Counted from the first letter of the stretch, positions 43,419-52,982 are shown. The stretch: DNA of 64,000 bases from Lysinibacillus sphaericus (GCF_002982115.1 NZ_CP019980.1:442001-506000), one strand, 5' to 3'. Numbers and translations: made by a program. Notes: generated by a model not told the origin, from the letters alone.

Positions 43419-44174
43419 ATGAAATTTATTTCGTGGAATGTTAATGGTATACGTGCTTGTTTAGGGAAAGGTTTTTTAGATTTTTTTAATAGTATGGATG
43501 CGGATTTTTTCTGTATTCAAGAAACAAAATGCCAAGCAGGGCAGGTTGAACTAGCACTCGAAGGATATGAGCAATATTGGAATTACGCGCAAAAGAAAGG
43601 CTATTCAGGTACAGCGATTTTTACAAAGCATACACCGCTTGCTGTGCACTACGGTGTGGGGGAGGATGAATCGCAGGATGAGGGGCGAATTGTTACATTG
43701 GAGTATGACAACTTTTATGTAGTAAATGTTTATACACCAAATGCTCAACGCGATTTAGCAAGATTACCGCTGCGACTAGAATGGGAGGAACGATTAGCGC
43801 TGTATTTAAAAGAACTTGATGCCAAAAAGCCAATTATTTATGGCGGTGATTTAAATGTCGCCCATGCTGAGATTGATTTGAAAAATGCCAAATCGAATAT
43901 GGGCAATTCAGGATTTACATATGAGGAACGTGCTAAAATGTCTGAGTTATTAGCAAGTGGCTTTGTTGATTCTTTCCGTTATAAGCATCCTGAAGTGACT
44001 GATCATTATACTTGGTGGTCTTATATGAATAAAGTCCGTGAACGAAATATCGGATGGCGCATTGACTATTTTATTGTATCAGCGCGTTTAAAGGACCAAA
44101 TTGAAGTAGCTACTATGCATCCGCATATAATGGGTAGTGATCATTGCCCAATCGAGCTTCAACTAACTATTTAA
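43419..44174 (+). CDS. exoA: Exodeoxyribonuclease III / AP endonuclease ExoA
   Basis: This 251-residue EEP-fold nuclease acts in base excision repair. It shows MKFISWNVNGIRA at the start, FFCIQETKCQ (about 33-42, catalytic Glu), YGGDLNVAH (about 145-153) and GSDHCPIEL near the C-terminus (catalytic Asp-His). Length matches B. subtilis ExoA (252). GAGGAG lies nine bases before the ATG at 43419. Frames extending further upstream would run through the murB terminator. Confidence 0.95.
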   Translation: MKFISWNVNGIRACLGKGFLDFFNSMDADFFCIQETKCQAGQVELALEGYEQYWNYAQKKGYSGTAIFTKHTPLAVHYGVGEDESQDEGRIVTLEYDNFYVVNVYTPNAQRDLARLPLRLEWEERLALYLKELDAKKPIIYGGDLNVAHAEIDLKNAKSNMGNSGFTYEERAKMSELLASGFVDSFRYKHPEVTDHYTWWSYMNKVRERNIGWRIDYFIVSARLKDQIEVATMHPHIMGSDHCPIELQLTI

Positions 44175-44193
44175 TTGTTTGTGTGCCTGACAC
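44173..44193 (-). repeat. 21-bp dispersed element, copy 1 (inverted)
   Basis: AATTGTTTGTGTGCCTGACA plus C is, in reverse, within a few bases of the elements at 46784-46804 and 54062-54082. Confidence 0.7.
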
Positions 44194-44236
44194 CGTATGT
44201 CTACACCGTATGTCTAAAAAGACATACGGTTTTTTA
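44190..44236 (+). terminator. Terminator of exoA with tandem repeat
   Basis: ACACCGTATGTCT occurs twice in tandem (44190-44202 and 44203-44215). The second copy pairs through ACCGTATGTC/GACATACGGT (44205-44214 and 44221-44230), followed by TTTTTT. Confidence 0.85.
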
Positions 44237-44383
44237 CTGTTGCCCAAAAGATTCCTTTGTAATTGTATGTAGAAAAAAGATGTGTAATACAGCAAAATTC
44301 GCTAAAAAATGAGGTTATTCAGATGGGAGGAAAGGATTTGATACGGCAAATAAAGAATATATTGCATAAGAGGGGGTTGTAAG

Positions 44384-46747
44384 GTGAGAAAGTTTAAGTG
44401 GAAAAAGTGGTTAATGATAATCACTAGTGTGTTGGCAGTAGTCGCCATAACATCTTTCATTGTCTTTACGTGGTTTATGAATAAGTCAAAACCGATTATT
44501 GATGGAGAGCTCACTGTTAACATGCTTGATGAAGATGTGACGGTGACAAGGGATGACAAAGGAGTTCCACATATATTTGCCGAGACAGATGCAGATTTAT
44601 ATCGTGCTCAAGGCTATGTACAGGCGCAGGATCGGCTGTTTCAAATGGATTTAGCACGTAGGCAGGCAAGTGGCCGCCTGTCAGAGATTATTGGTGAGGC
44701 AACAATTAATACAGATAAGCATTTCCGTACCTTTAGTTTACGAAATGCGGCTGAAAAATCATTGGCAGCGTATGATGCCGAAAGCAAGCAAGTGCTTGAA
44801 TGGTTTGCAGAGGGAGTGAACACCTTTATTGAACAGGCAAAGAGCACGAATACGTTAAGTTATGAATTTGCGTTACTAGGTTACGAGCCAGAAGAATGGT
44901 CGGTTGTAGACTCTTTAACCATCGGAAAATATATGGCATACGATTTAGGGGGCAATTGGAATACACTCGCCTTCCGACATTGGGCTTTACAAAACTTCGA
45001 TGAAGAAAAGGCGAAGGAGTTATTTATTACGTATCCTGAAAATGCTTCATCGATTATAGAAGCAAATAAAGAAAATCCTGTTTCAGTGGCAGGGCAATTT
45101 AATCCTGCATTATTGCCAAATGAATTTAATGGCAGTAATAACTGGGTTGTATCTGGCGATAAAACGAAATCAGGTAAGCCAATACTAGCGGATGATCCGC
45201 ATTTGGGGTTAAGTACACCATCTATTTGGTATCAAATGCATTTACAATCGCCAGAGCAAAATGTAAGCGGTGTTATATTTGCAGGCATTCCAGGAATTAT
45301 TTTAGGTCATAACGATGAAATTGCATGGGGTGTAACGAATGTAGGCCCTGATGTACAAGATTTATATATTGAAATGCCAAATCCAGATAATCCAACACAA
45401 TTCCGTTATGACGGTGAGTGGGAACAAGCTGAGGTGCGCAAAGAACCGATAAAGGTAAAGGATGGCGAAACGGTAGATTTTGAAGTCCTTGTTACACGGC
45501 ATGGCCCGATTATGACAGACCTAGTATTTAAAGAAACGGAGCCTTCTGCCCAGTTTTCAATGCAGTGGACAGCTCTACAACCAACCGCTGAATTACGAGC
45601 AGTGCTCGGTTTTAATAAGTCTTCCTCTTGGCATGAGTTTGAGCAAGCATTAGAAGATTTTAAAGCACCTGCTCAAAATTTTGTTTTTGCATCTAAGGAT
45701 GGCACAATCGCTTATAAAGCTAATGGGCAAATTCCATTGAGAAAGCAAGGGGATGGACAATTACCTGTGCCGGGTGATTCAAGTGACTATGGTTGGGAAG
45801 GCTTTATTCCGTGGGATGAGTTACCGACTGTTGTCAATCCAGAGGAGGGCTTTATTGCTACTGCCAATAATGAGGTGATTGGTGAGGAATATCCGTATCA
45901 TATTACGGATTTTTGGGCGCAGCCATATCGCTTTGAACGAATTAAGGAAGTGCTTGAGGCCAATGATTCATTAACGGTTAAAGATATGATGAACTTACAA
46001 ATGGATCAACATAATTTATATGCTCGCGAATTTTTACCGAATTTATTAGCATCTATCAAAACGATGGATAAGGATAAAAAATATGCAGAGATCATGGCGT
46101 TATTAGAAGATTGGAATATGGTGGATGCAAAAGAGTTGGGAGCCCCGTTAGTCTTTCATACGTTAATGGTACAAATACAAGAGGTATTGTTTAAGGAACA
46201 GATGCCAGAGGATATGTATAACATGATGTACGGGAAATTCAATATTACGGATCAACTTCTGCGTAAAGCATACGCAGGTGAGAAAAGTATTTGGATAGAA
46301 GAGCAAGGTGGTGTTGATGCCACAGTCTTTGAGGCGTTTGAGCGTACTGTTGGAAAAATTGAGGGGCAGTTCGGAAAAAATGTGTCGAAGTGGCAATGGG
46401 GTGACTTTCACCAATTAACGTTTGATCACACATTAGGTAGTGCTTCACCGATATTTGCCGCATACTTTAATGCGAAGAAGGTGCCAATTGGTGGCTCGAA
46501 GGTGACAGTGCAGGCTGCTGATAATGATTTAGCTGGCAACGTTAATCATGGAGCGTCGTGGCGTTTTGTTGCGGATGTCGGTAATTTGAACTCAGCTTTC
46601 CATATCGTCGGACCGGGTCAAAGCGGTCATGTGAAATCGGACTGGTATCAAGATCAGGTGATGGACTGGGCAAATGGAAATTATCACGAAACCTTTGTTA
46701 ACAAGGAAGCGATTAAAGGTAAAACAGTATTATTAAAGGCACAATAA
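44384..46747 (+). CDS. Penicillin acylase family Ntn hydrolase
   Basis: This 787-residue precursor has an N-terminal membrane anchor or signal (about 8-32). An alpha part runs to Gly250 and the beta part begins at the autocatalytic nucleophile Ser251 (FNGSNNWVVSG). The GVPHIFAETDADLYRAQGYV start of the alpha chain and ILADDPHLGLSTPSIWYQMH after the cleavage site are typical. Such enzymes hydrolyse acyl side chains of amides, including beta-lactams and acyl-homoserine lactones. The natural substrate is not known. GTG at 44384 follows AGGGGG. It is monocistronic. Confidence 0.9.
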   Translation: MRKFKWKKWLMIITSVLAVVAITSFIVFTWFMNKSKPIIDGELTVNMLDEDVTVTRDDKGVPHIFAETDADLYRAQGYVQAQDRLFQMDLARRQASGRLSEIIGEATINTDKHFRTFSLRNAAEKSLAAYDAESKQVLEWFAEGVNTFIEQAKSTNTLSYEFALLGYEPEEWSVVDSLTIGKYMAYDLGGNWNTLAFRHWALQNFDEEKAKELFITYPENASSIIEANKENPVSVAGQFNPALLPNEFNGSNNWVVSGDKTKSGKPILADDPHLGLSTPSIWYQMHLQSPEQNVSGVIFAGIPGIILGHNDEIAWGVTNVGPDVQDLYIEMPNPDNPTQFRYDGEWEQAEVRKEPIKVKDGETVDFEVLVTRHGPIMTDLVFKETEPSAQFSMQWTALQPTAELRAVLGFNKSSSWHEFEQALEDFKAPAQNFVFASKDGTIAYKANGQIPLRKQGDGQLPVPGDSSDYGWEGFIPWDELPTVVNPEEGFIATANNEVIGEEYPYHITDFWAQPYRFERIKEVLEANDSLTVKDMMNLQMDQHNLYAREFLPNLLASIKTMDKDKKYAEIMALLEDWNMVDAKELGAPLVFHTLMVQIQEVLFKEQMPEDMYNMMYGKFNITDQLLRKAYAGEKSIWIEEQGGVDATVFEAFERTVGKIEGQFGKNVSKWQWGDFHQLTFDHTLGSASPIFAAYFNAKKVPIGGSKVTVQAADNDLAGNVNHGASWRFVADVGNLNSAFHIVGPGQSGHVKSDWYQDQVMDWANGNYHETFVNKEAIKGKTVLLKAQ

Positions 46748-46751
46748 AAAC

Positions 46752-46783
46752 CCAGCGCAAGCTTTTCTTGCGCTGGTTTTTTT
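46752..46783 (+). terminator. Rho-independent terminator
   Basis: A perfect 10-bp stem CCAGCGCAAG/CTTGCGCTGG (46752-46761 and 46767-46776) is followed by TTTTTTT. Confidence 0.93.
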
Positions 46784-46804
46784 GTGCCAGTCACTCAAAC
46801 AATT
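46784..46804 (+). repeat. 21-bp dispersed element, copy 2
   Basis: GTGCCAGTCACTCAAACAAT plus T; it differs by one base from 54062-54082 and is the inverse of 44173-44193. Confidence 0.75.
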
Positions 46805-46856
46805 CGAATAATTCAAAATATAATCAAATGCTATTTTCGTGATAGTAATCATATAC

Positions 46857-46876
46857 ATTCAAATGCCCATTTGAAT
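46857..46876. promoter_or_regulatory. CadC-type operator 1
   Basis: ATTCAAAT-GCCC-ATTTGAAT is a perfect 8-bp inverted repeat with a four-base spacer, the usual form of ArsR/CadC operators, upstream of cadC. Confidence 0.8.
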
Positions 46877-46905
46877 ATGATGGAATAATATGCTATATTT
46901 AAAAC

Positions 46906-46925
46906 AATCAAACGAGTATTTGAAT
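46906..46925. promoter_or_regulatory. CadC-type operator 2
   Basis: AATCAAAC-GAGT-ATTTGAAT is an imperfect second copy with the same spacing, ending 11 bases before the cadC start. The centres of the two operators are 49 bp apart. Confidence 0.65.
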
Positions 46926-46936
46926 GAGGTGAGGAA

Positions 46937-47308
46937 ATGGCAAAAGAGGTCTGTGAAGTGACGCATGTTAATGAGCAAGCGGTGACAAGGGTTCAACAGC
47001 AAATGCCTGATTTATCAGGTGTAGCGAAATTTTTAAAGGCATTATCTGATGAAACAAGACTTAAAATAGCGTATGCCTTAACTGTAGAGAATGAATTATG
47101 TGTTTGTGATGTGGCGACAATAATTGGGTCATCTGTAGCGACTGCATCACACCATTTACGTTATTTAAAAGATCATAGTTTAGCGAAATCGCATCGTAAG
47201 GGAAAGCAAATGTATTACGCTTTAGCTGACGAACACGTATACCAAATTGTAACGATTGCTTATGAACATGCGAAAGAAGGGATTACTAATGGCAGTAACA
47301 CCGATTAA
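46937..47308 (+). CDS. cadC: ArsR/SmtB family metal-responsive repressor CadC
   Basis: This 123-residue winged-helix repressor has an N-terminal Cys6, ELCVCDVATIIGSSVATASHHL (metal-site cysteines about 55-57 and recognition helix) and a C-terminal wing GKQMYYALADEHV. The ELCVCD motif is the metal box that releases the repressor from DNA when cadmium, lead or zinc binds. Two matching operators lie upstream. Its last 20 bases overlap cadA, so the pair is coupled and autoregulated. Confidence 0.93.
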   Translation: MAKEVCEVTHVNEQAVTRVQQQMPDLSGVAKFLKALSDETRLKIAYALTVENELCVCDVATIIGSSVATASHHLRYLKDHSLAKSHRKGKQMYYALADEHVYQIVTIAYEHAKEGITNGSNTD

Positions 47309-49412
47309 GCAAGAATACCGATTGCAAAACTTGTCCTGTGCTAGTTGTGCAGCTAAATTCGAAAAAAATGTAAAAGCGATACCTGACGTACAAGATGCAC
47401 AAGTCAATTTTGGAGCTTCCAAAATCACGATTGTAGGAGCAGTTAGCGTCAATCAAATTGAAGAAGCAGGAGCATTTGACGGCATTAAAGTTTCACAATC
47501 TACGGCTAAAGCAAGTGAAGCAACAATTCCTTTTTATAAGAAGACCGAGAACATATTAGCTAGCGTATCCCTGCTATTCGTTATAGTTGGCTATCTATTA
47601 TCTTCTGTTCGTGGCGAAGAAGACTTGTTTACGATTGCTATGTTTATCATTGCGATTATTGTTGGAGGCGTAAAGATATTTAAAACAGGCTTACGCAATC
47701 TTGCACGATTTGAGTTTGATATGAAGACGCTTATGACTATAGCAATAATTGGTGCTGCGATTATTGGGGAGTGGGAAGAAGCGGCTGTTGTTGTCTTTTT
47801 ATTTGCAGTTAGTGAAGCACTTGAAGCGTATTCAATGGATAAGGCACGGCAATCAATTCGTCAATTGATGGATATTGCTCCGCCAACTGCCACGATTAAA
47901 CGAGCGCATGGCGAGCATTACCATGAGATGGAATTAGCAACGGACCAGATTGAAATTGGCGATATTTTAGTCGTGAAACCAGGTCAAAAAATCGCAATGG
48001 ATGGTATTGTGCTTGCTGGGCTGTCAGCAGTCAATCAGGCTGCTATTACAGGAGAATCGATTCCAGTCAACAAATCAGTAGGTGACGAGGTTTTTGCGGG
48101 AACGTTAAATGAAGAAGGTGCATTAGAAGTACGTGTAACGAAACGTGTAGAGGATACAACGATTGCGAAAATAATTCATTTAGTAGAAGAAGCGCAAGCT
48201 GAAAAGGCACCTTCGCAACAATTTGTCGATCGTTTTGCGAAATACTATACACCAATCATTATGCTTGTAGCGTTGCTTGTAGCGATTATGCCACCTTTAT
48301 TTGTAGGGGATTGGCAACACTGGATTTACCAAGGATTAGCAGTGCTTGTGGTTGGTTGTCCTTGTGCGCTTGTTGTTTCTACTCCAGTAGCAATCGTAAC
48401 CGCTATTGGGAATGCTGCAAGACAAGGCGTTCTAATAAAAGGTGGTATTCATTTAGAGCAACTAGGCCATATAGATGCTATTGCCTTTGATAAAACAGGT
48501 ACCTTAACAAAGGGCACACCTGCCGTAACAGATATTTACACTCCTACGGAAATGTTAGAGGAAGATGTATTACAACTGGTGGCTGCTGTTGAAAAACAAT
48601 CGCAACATCCATTAGCTAAAGCTATTTTAAAGGCATTACATGACAAACAACTTCCAGAGCTTATACCTACAGATTTTCAATCCGTAACAGGTAAGGGTGC
48701 TTATGCAACAGTGAATGGTCAAAAGGTTTATGTCGGTAGTATGAATTGGATTACAACATTAGCTCCAGTTGATGAAATAATGAAAGAACAGGTTCAAAAA
48801 CTGCAAAAACAGGGTAAGACCGTAGTAGCGGCTGTTCGAGAAGGGCTCTTTATTGGCATCATAGCAATTGCCGATCAATTACGTACTGAAAGTAAAGAAG
48901 TACTGCAAAAGTTAAGTGCTTTAAAGGTGAAACATACTGTGATGCTAACGGGTGATGCAAAATCAACTGCCGAAGCAATTGCCACTACTTTAAGTATGAG
49001 TGATGTGCGAGCAGGCTTACTGCCCGCCGAAAAATTATCTGCTATTAAAGACTTACGCACGCAGTACGGAGCAGTTGCGATGGTCGGGGATGGTGTTAAT
49101 GATGCGCCAGCATTAGCTTCCGCGAATGTAGGTATCGCTATGGGTGGTGCGGGTACAGATGCTGCGTTGGAGACAGCTGATATTGCATTAATGGGCGATG
49201 ATTTAACAAAACTACCTTATACAATGGCATTAAGCAGAAAAACATTACGAATTATTAAAGAAAATATTATTTTTGCACTAGCCTTAAAATTAATTGCCTT
49301 ATTGCTAGTGATTCCAGGATGGTTAACATTATGGATTGCCATTTTTGCCGATATGGGCGCAACATTACTCGTTGTCTTTAATTCTTTAAGGCTTATAAAA
49401 CAAAAGAAATAA
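47289..49412 (+). CDS. cadA: Heavy metal P1B-type ATPase CadA (Cd/Zn/Pb efflux)
   Basis: This 707-residue pump has an N-terminal HMA domain with CASC (about 16-19). The transmembrane CPC motif (VGCPCALVV, near residue 357) is typical of Cd/Zn/Pb pumps. The phosphorylation motif DKTGTLTKGT lies near 401, followed by HPLAKA, TGDAKSTAEAI and MVGDGVNDAPALA. The ATG at 47289 is spaced after GAAAGAAGGG and overlaps cadC. It confers efflux of toxic divalent metals, under CadC control. Confidence 0.95.
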   Translation: MAVTPIKQEYRLQNLSCASCAAKFEKNVKAIPDVQDAQVNFGASKITIVGAVSVNQIEEAGAFDGIKVSQSTAKASEATIPFYKKTENILASVSLLFVIVGYLLSSVRGEEDLFTIAMFIIAIIVGGVKIFKTGLRNLARFEFDMKTLMTIAIIGAAIIGEWEEAAVVVFLFAVSEALEAYSMDKARQSIRQLMDIAPPTATIKRAHGEHYHEMELATDQIEIGDILVVKPGQKIAMDGIVLAGLSAVNQAAITGESIPVNKSVGDEVFAGTLNEEGALEVRVTKRVEDTTIAKIIHLVEEAQAEKAPSQQFVDRFAKYYTPIIMLVALLVAIMPPLFVGDWQHWIYQGLAVLVVGCPCALVVSTPVAIVTAIGNAARQGVLIKGGIHLEQLGHIDAIAFDKTGTLTKGTPAVTDIYTPTEMLEEDVLQLVAAVEKQSQHPLAKAILKALHDKQLPELIPTDFQSVTGKGAYATVNGQKVYVGSMNWITTLAPVDEIMKEQVQKLQKQGKTVVAAVREGLFIGIIAIADQLRTESKEVLQKLSALKVKHTVMLTGDAKSTAEAIATTLSMSDVRAGLLPAEKLSAIKDLRTQYGAVAMVGDGVNDAPALASANVGIAMGGAGTDAALETADIALMGDDLTKLPYTMALSRKTLRIIKENIIFALALKLIALLLVIPGWLTLWIAIFADMGATLLVVFNSLRLIKQKK

Positions 49413-49582
49413 TAGGTATAATGACGTGATTGGTGTAATTTTGTAGGTAAATAATCGTTGCAATGTATATTTATAATTGTTGTATAGATGCTACTAGCGA
49501 TTCTTGAAAAGGGCTAAATTTCACGCTATTATTAATTGTGTAAAAATGTAACAATACATTATAAATGAGGCGAAAGTTTTAT

Positions 49583-49861
49583 ATGTCAGAACCTATTTTA
49601 GTAAATGTTACAGAGGAAATTGTGCGTGGTTTAGTAAGTTTTCTACTGCGAGGACCAGAATACCAAACATTTTGTAAATGTCAAATCTGTGAATTTCAAA
49701 CAGTGGCTTATGCATTAAATGCATTGCCTAGTAAGTATGTTACATCTAAGGAAGAGCGAGATGAAGCATTTAAAGCCATGAATACTCCTGAGAATATTGA
49801 ACTGATTAACAGAGAAATTATTCGTGCATTACATGTGGTAAATAAGCATCCTCGACATTAG
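49583..49861 (+). CDS. ComFB family protein
   Basis: This 92-residue protein belongs to the late competence development ComFB family: a conserved N-terminal NVTEEIVRGLVSFLL, cysteine cluster FCKCQICEFQTVAYALNALP (metal site) and VTSKEE. In Bacillus, comFB sits in the comF operon. Cyanobacterial members bind cyclic di-nucleotides. Here it stands alone. ATG 49583 is about 12 bases after GAGGCG; an ATG six codons earlier has no ribosome-binding site, so the start is not certain. Confidence 0.8.
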   Translation: MSEPILVNVTEEIVRGLVSFLLRGPEYQTFCKCQICEFQTVAYALNALPSKYVTSKEERDEAFKAMNTPENIELINREIIRALHVVNKHPRH

Positions 49862-49862
49862 A

Positions 49863-49895
49863 TAGAGCCCACTTCTACATTGAAGTAGGCTCTAT
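49863..49895 (+). terminator. Probable terminator
   Basis: TAGAGCC-C-ACTTC pairs with GAAGT-A-GGCTCTA (49863-49875 and 49882-49894, one mismatch) around a short loop, followed by a weak TTTATG tail. Confidence 0.6.
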
Positions 49896-50001
49896 TTATG
49901 TTTCAAGGAAGTGTTTATCTTGGTTATGTATTTTCAGTTAACTTTTAAGGCAAGCTTGTAGTAAACTAAAGAGTAAGAATAGGAAAGAGAGGGAATTAGA
50001 T

Positions 50002-50421
50002 ATGCCAACACCTAGTATGGAGGACCATATCGAACAAATATATTTATTGATTGCTAATAAAGGATATGCTCGTGTGTCTGACATTGCTGAAGCATTATCT
50101 GTTCTTCCTTCTTCTGTTACTAAGATGGTTCAAAAATTAGATAAAGATGGTTATTTAGTTTATGAAAAATATCGTGGGCTTACATTGACGCCAAGAGGAG
50201 AAAAACTTGGAAAACGTCTTGTGCAGCGACATGAACTGCTAGAGCAATTTTTGCGAATCATTGGTGTAGATGAAGAGCGTATTTACAATGATGTAGAAGG
50301 AATTGAGCATCATTTGAGTTGGAATTCAATTGATCGTATTGCAGATCTTGTGCAGGTAATGGAAGAAAATCCAGATATCGCAAAAAAACTAGAAGCATCT
50401 AGAACACAACACAATCTATAG
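50002..50421 (+). CDS. mntR: Manganese-responsive regulator MntR
   Basis: This 139-residue DtxR-family regulator represses manganese importers when manganese is plentiful. It has the winged helix [21 protein letters not shown] (6-26) with metal ligand Asp8, recognition helix [18 protein letters not shown], and metal ligands Glu99-His103 region in GIEHHLSW (about 98-105). Length matches MntR (about 140) without the SH3-like domain. No mnt transporter is in the window. Confidence 0.93.
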   Translation: MPTPSMEDHIEQIYLLIANKGYARVSDIAEALSVLPSSVTKMVQKLDKDGYLVYEKYRGLTLTPRGEKLGKRLVQRHELLEQFLRIIGVDEERIYNDVEGIEHHLSWNSIDRIADLVQVMEENPDIAKKLEASRTQHNL

Positions 50422-50561
50422 AGGGAATAGCTTATTCATAAGGATGTAAGCAGCATTTTGAGACGATCTCTACGTTTCGTTGTGTGATACCCGCGCAAAG
50501 TGATGATTGTATGCGGAGCTTATATATTTGCGAAATTGATGGTAAAAGAAAGGAAGACATT

Positions 50562-51419
50562 ATGAACGAATTAAAATCAGGTGAAGTTGTTACTTTAACT
50601 GTATTAGAGCAACAAGCATCGAAATGGGTCTTAACAAATGGGGTAGTTGAACTGCCATTAAATGCTTCAGAAGTTACAGAACCATTAGTTGTTGGGGATC
50701 GTATTGAAGTATTTTTATTTGCGGATCGCCGTGGTGATTTAGCTGCCACGACTGCTATTCCGGCATTTGCCCAAGGCGAATACGGCTGGGCACGTGTTCT
50801 TCGTGTTGTAGAGCGCGAAGGAGCTTTTGTTGATATTGGTACTTCACGAGAAGTGCTGGTTAAAGCGGAGGACCTACCTGCGATAAAAGAAGTATGGCCA
50901 GAGCCAGGTGACCATTTATATATGACATTGCGAACAGATCGCAATGGAGATTTATTTGGTCGTTTAGTAACAGAAGAAAAGATTTCAGAGTTATACGAAG
51001 GTGCATTTGATGATATGCATAATAAAAATATTACTGCCCGTCCTTATCGTTTATTGCCAGTAGGATCATTTTTACTAGGTGTAGAAAAACCATATCGTAT
51101 TTTCGTCCATGAATCAGAACGCTATGCAGAACCACGCCTTGGACAAGATGTTGAAGTACGTATTATTGATGTTAAAGAAGATGGCTCGATGAATGGCTCT
51201 TTGTTACCTCGTAAACATGAACGTATCACAGGAGACGCGCAGCGCATTTTAAGCTATTTACAGGATGTTGGTGGTAAAATGCCATTTAGCGATAAATCTT
51301 CGCCAGATGAAATTAAAGAAATGTTTAATATGAGTAAAGCGTCATTTAAACGTGCACTCGGTACACTTATGAAGGCTGGTAAAGTGAAACAACAAGATGG
51401 CTGGACAGAAGAAATTTAA
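50562..51419 (+). CDS. cvfB: S1-domain RNA-binding protein CvfB/YitL
   Basis: This 285-residue protein has three S1-like beta-barrel domains (strands visible as EYGWARVLRVVEREGAFVDI and FLLGVEKPYRIFVHESE) and a C-terminal winged helix (ASFKRALGTLMKAGKVKQ, about 259-276). CvfB binds RNA and affects virulence gene expression in Staphylococcus. AAAGGAAG lies seven bases before ATG 50562. Earlier in-frame starts lack a site. Confidence 0.92.
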   Translation: MNELKSGEVVTLTVLEQQASKWVLTNGVVELPLNASEVTEPLVVGDRIEVFLFADRRGDLAATTAIPAFAQGEYGWARVLRVVEREGAFVDIGTSREVLVKAEDLPAIKEVWPEPGDHLYMTLRTDRNGDLFGRLVTEEKISELYEGAFDDMHNKNITARPYRLLPVGSFLLGVEKPYRIFVHESERYAEPRLGQDVEVRIIDVKEDGSMNGSLLPRKHERITGDAQRILSYLQDVGGKMPFSDKSSPDEIKEMFNMSKASFKRALGTLMKAGKVKQQDGWTEEI

Positions 51420-51442
51420 CTTGTAGCTTTTATATACTAAGG

Positions 51443-51484
51443 AAATGACGAGAGATAAGCAAAGAAACCTTCTCGTCATTTTTT
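51443..51484 (+). terminator. Rho-independent terminator of cvfB
   Basis: The stem AAATGACGAGA/TCTCGTCATTT (51443-51453 and 51471-51481) ends in a T run. Confidence 0.82.
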
Positions 51485-51554
51485 CGTACTAATAACTGTA
51501 TGATGACATACATTATACAGGCTAAATGATTTCTAGCGAAAGGGGTCACACAAA

Positions 51555-52484
51555 TTGAAAAAAATATGGGGGAAAATGCTAGTAGCTACGATGCTAGTAT
51601 TTGGTGTGCTGGCACCAACAACTGGATTTGCAGCAGACAATACCACACCTGACAATGCGACACCAAATGCAATAGATGAAAAACTAGGTGTACCAATTGT
51701 GGTGTATGGTGCAAACCTATCCGAAGCGGAAAAAGATTCTGTAAAAAAATCGTTAAAAGTAAATGAAAATCCTGAAGTTGAGGAAATAACAGTATCAGGG
51801 AATGACTTAGCTAAATACATTAAAGATAGTAATGCAAGCTCACGTATGTATTCTTCTGCCAAAATTACACGTAAAGATGCCGGTAAAGGATTAGTTATTG
51901 AAATCGTCACACCATCAAATATTACACAAGTAACGTCAGAGATGTATGCAAATGCAATGCTGACTGCGGGAATTGAGGATGCGACCGTGCAAGTAGCCGC
52001 TCCAAAGGCTGTAACAGGTCATTCTGCGCTTGTTGGTATTTATAAGGCCTATGAGGTAACAACGGGCAAAACGTTAGATATAGAGCGTACGGACGTTGCC
52101 AATGAAGAACTATCAGTTGCGACTACAATTGCTGATTCTGCAGGAGTTGATGATGCCAAGGTAGCGGAGTTACTAACAGAAATCAAAAAGCAAATTGCTG
52201 AATTAAAGCCAGCAACGCGTGAAGACGTGGAAAAAATCGTCCAAGAGCAGCTAGATAAATTAGAGATTAATTTAAGTGAACAAGATCGTCAGTTACTAGT
52301 TGATTTGATGGACAAAATTAGTAAACTAGATATTGATTTTAGTAAATGGTCCGAGCAATTAGATGATATTAGTAATACAATACAAGAAAAATTTGGCGCG
52401 CTGATGGAAGATGAAGGCTTCTGGACGAGTGTGAAAAATTTCTTTGCAGATTTAAAAGATACAGTTTCAACATGGTTTAACTAA
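51555..52484 (+). CDS. ypuA: Secreted DUF1002 protein YpuA
   Basis: This 309-residue protein has a signal peptide (MKKIWGKMLVATMLVFGVLA, cleavage likely after TGFA near 27) and a DUF1002 domain covering most of the mature part (GVPIVVYGANLSEAEKDSVKK, then MYANAMLTAGIEDATVQVAAP). The C-terminal third is helical and charged, with coiled-coil character. The function is unknown; B. subtilis ypuA is linked to the cell envelope. The start is TTG after AAAGGGG. Confidence 0.87.
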   Translation: MKKIWGKMLVATMLVFGVLAPTTGFAADNTTPDNATPNAIDEKLGVPIVVYGANLSEAEKDSVKKSLKVNENPEVEEITVSGNDLAKYIKDSNASSRMYSSAKITRKDAGKGLVIEIVTPSNITQVTSEMYANAMLTAGIEDATVQVAAPKAVTGHSALVGIYKAYEVTTGKTLDIERTDVANEELSVATTIADSAGVDDAKVAELLTEIKKQIAELKPATREDVEKIVQEQLDKLEINLSEQDRQLLVDLMDKISKLDIDFSKWSEQLDDISNTIQEKFGALMEDEGFWTSVKNFFADLKDTVSTWFN

Positions 52485-52487
52485 TTG

Positions 52488-52526
52488 AAAAGCTCTCTGC
52501 CTCTTGATGGCAGCAGAGCTTTTTTA
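52488..52526 (+). terminator. Rho-independent terminator of ypuA
   Basis: AAAGCTCT-CTGCC pairs with GGCAG-C-AGAGCTTT (52489-52501 and 52509-52522, one bulge), followed by a T run. Confidence 0.82.
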
Positions 52527-52616
52527 ATCTGTCCGAACTGTTAAATGAATCGTCGTCTACTATTTTTGTAAAAATGCAAAAAGCTATGGTACTATGAAAA
52601 AAAGGAGTGGTGAGAA

Positions 52617-52898
52617 ATGGAATTCCAATTACAAAAAGTAGCGGAAAACAAACTAGCTTTTGTTTATAAGCAAGATGGGGAACAGTTAGCGGAAATTACA
52701 TGGAAACAAGAAGGTCAAGTAATGGTCATGGATCACACTTATGTATCAGATAAGCTCCGTGGGCAAGGTGTTGCCAAAAAATTATTAGATCGTGCAGCAG
52801 ATTATGCCCGTGAAAATAATTACAAAATGGTGGCTGTTTGTTCATATGTAGTTGCAACATTTGAAAAATCTGATGCTTATGACGATGTAAAACAATAA
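52617..52898 (+). CDS. Small GNAT-like N-acetyltransferase (NATD1/YjdJ type)
   Basis: This 93-residue protein of the COG2388 group has a compact GNAT fold lacking the usual N-terminal strands. It shows the central MVMDHTYVSDKLRGQGVAKK (35-54) acetyl-CoA loop and a C-terminal CSYVVATFEKS. Substrates are unknown. AAAGGAGTGG precedes the ATG. It stands alone with its own terminator. Confidence 0.85.
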   Translation: MEFQLQKVAENKLAFVYKQDGEQLAEITWKQEGQVMVMDHTYVSDKLRGQGVAKKLLDRAADYARENNYKMVAVCSYVVATFEKSDAYDDVKQ

Positions 52899-52902
52899 AA
52901 AT

Positions 52903-52951
52903 AAAGCAATCTGCTAAATAGCCTAGAGCTACTATGCGGATTGCTTTTTAG
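52903..52951 (+). terminator. Probable terminator
   Basis: AAAGCAATC (52903-52911) pairs with GATTGCTTT (52939-52947), followed by TTTA. Three further pairs extend the stem inward. Confidence 0.65.
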
Positions 52952-52982
52952 GTTTTAAAATAGAACTTTTCCATCTTCGCCA

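Noticed and set aside
50432-50944. 170-codon minus-strand frame opposite cvfB
   Set aside because: Ser/Thr/Arg-rich translation typical of the reverse strand of a coding gene. cvfB on the plus strand is well supported.
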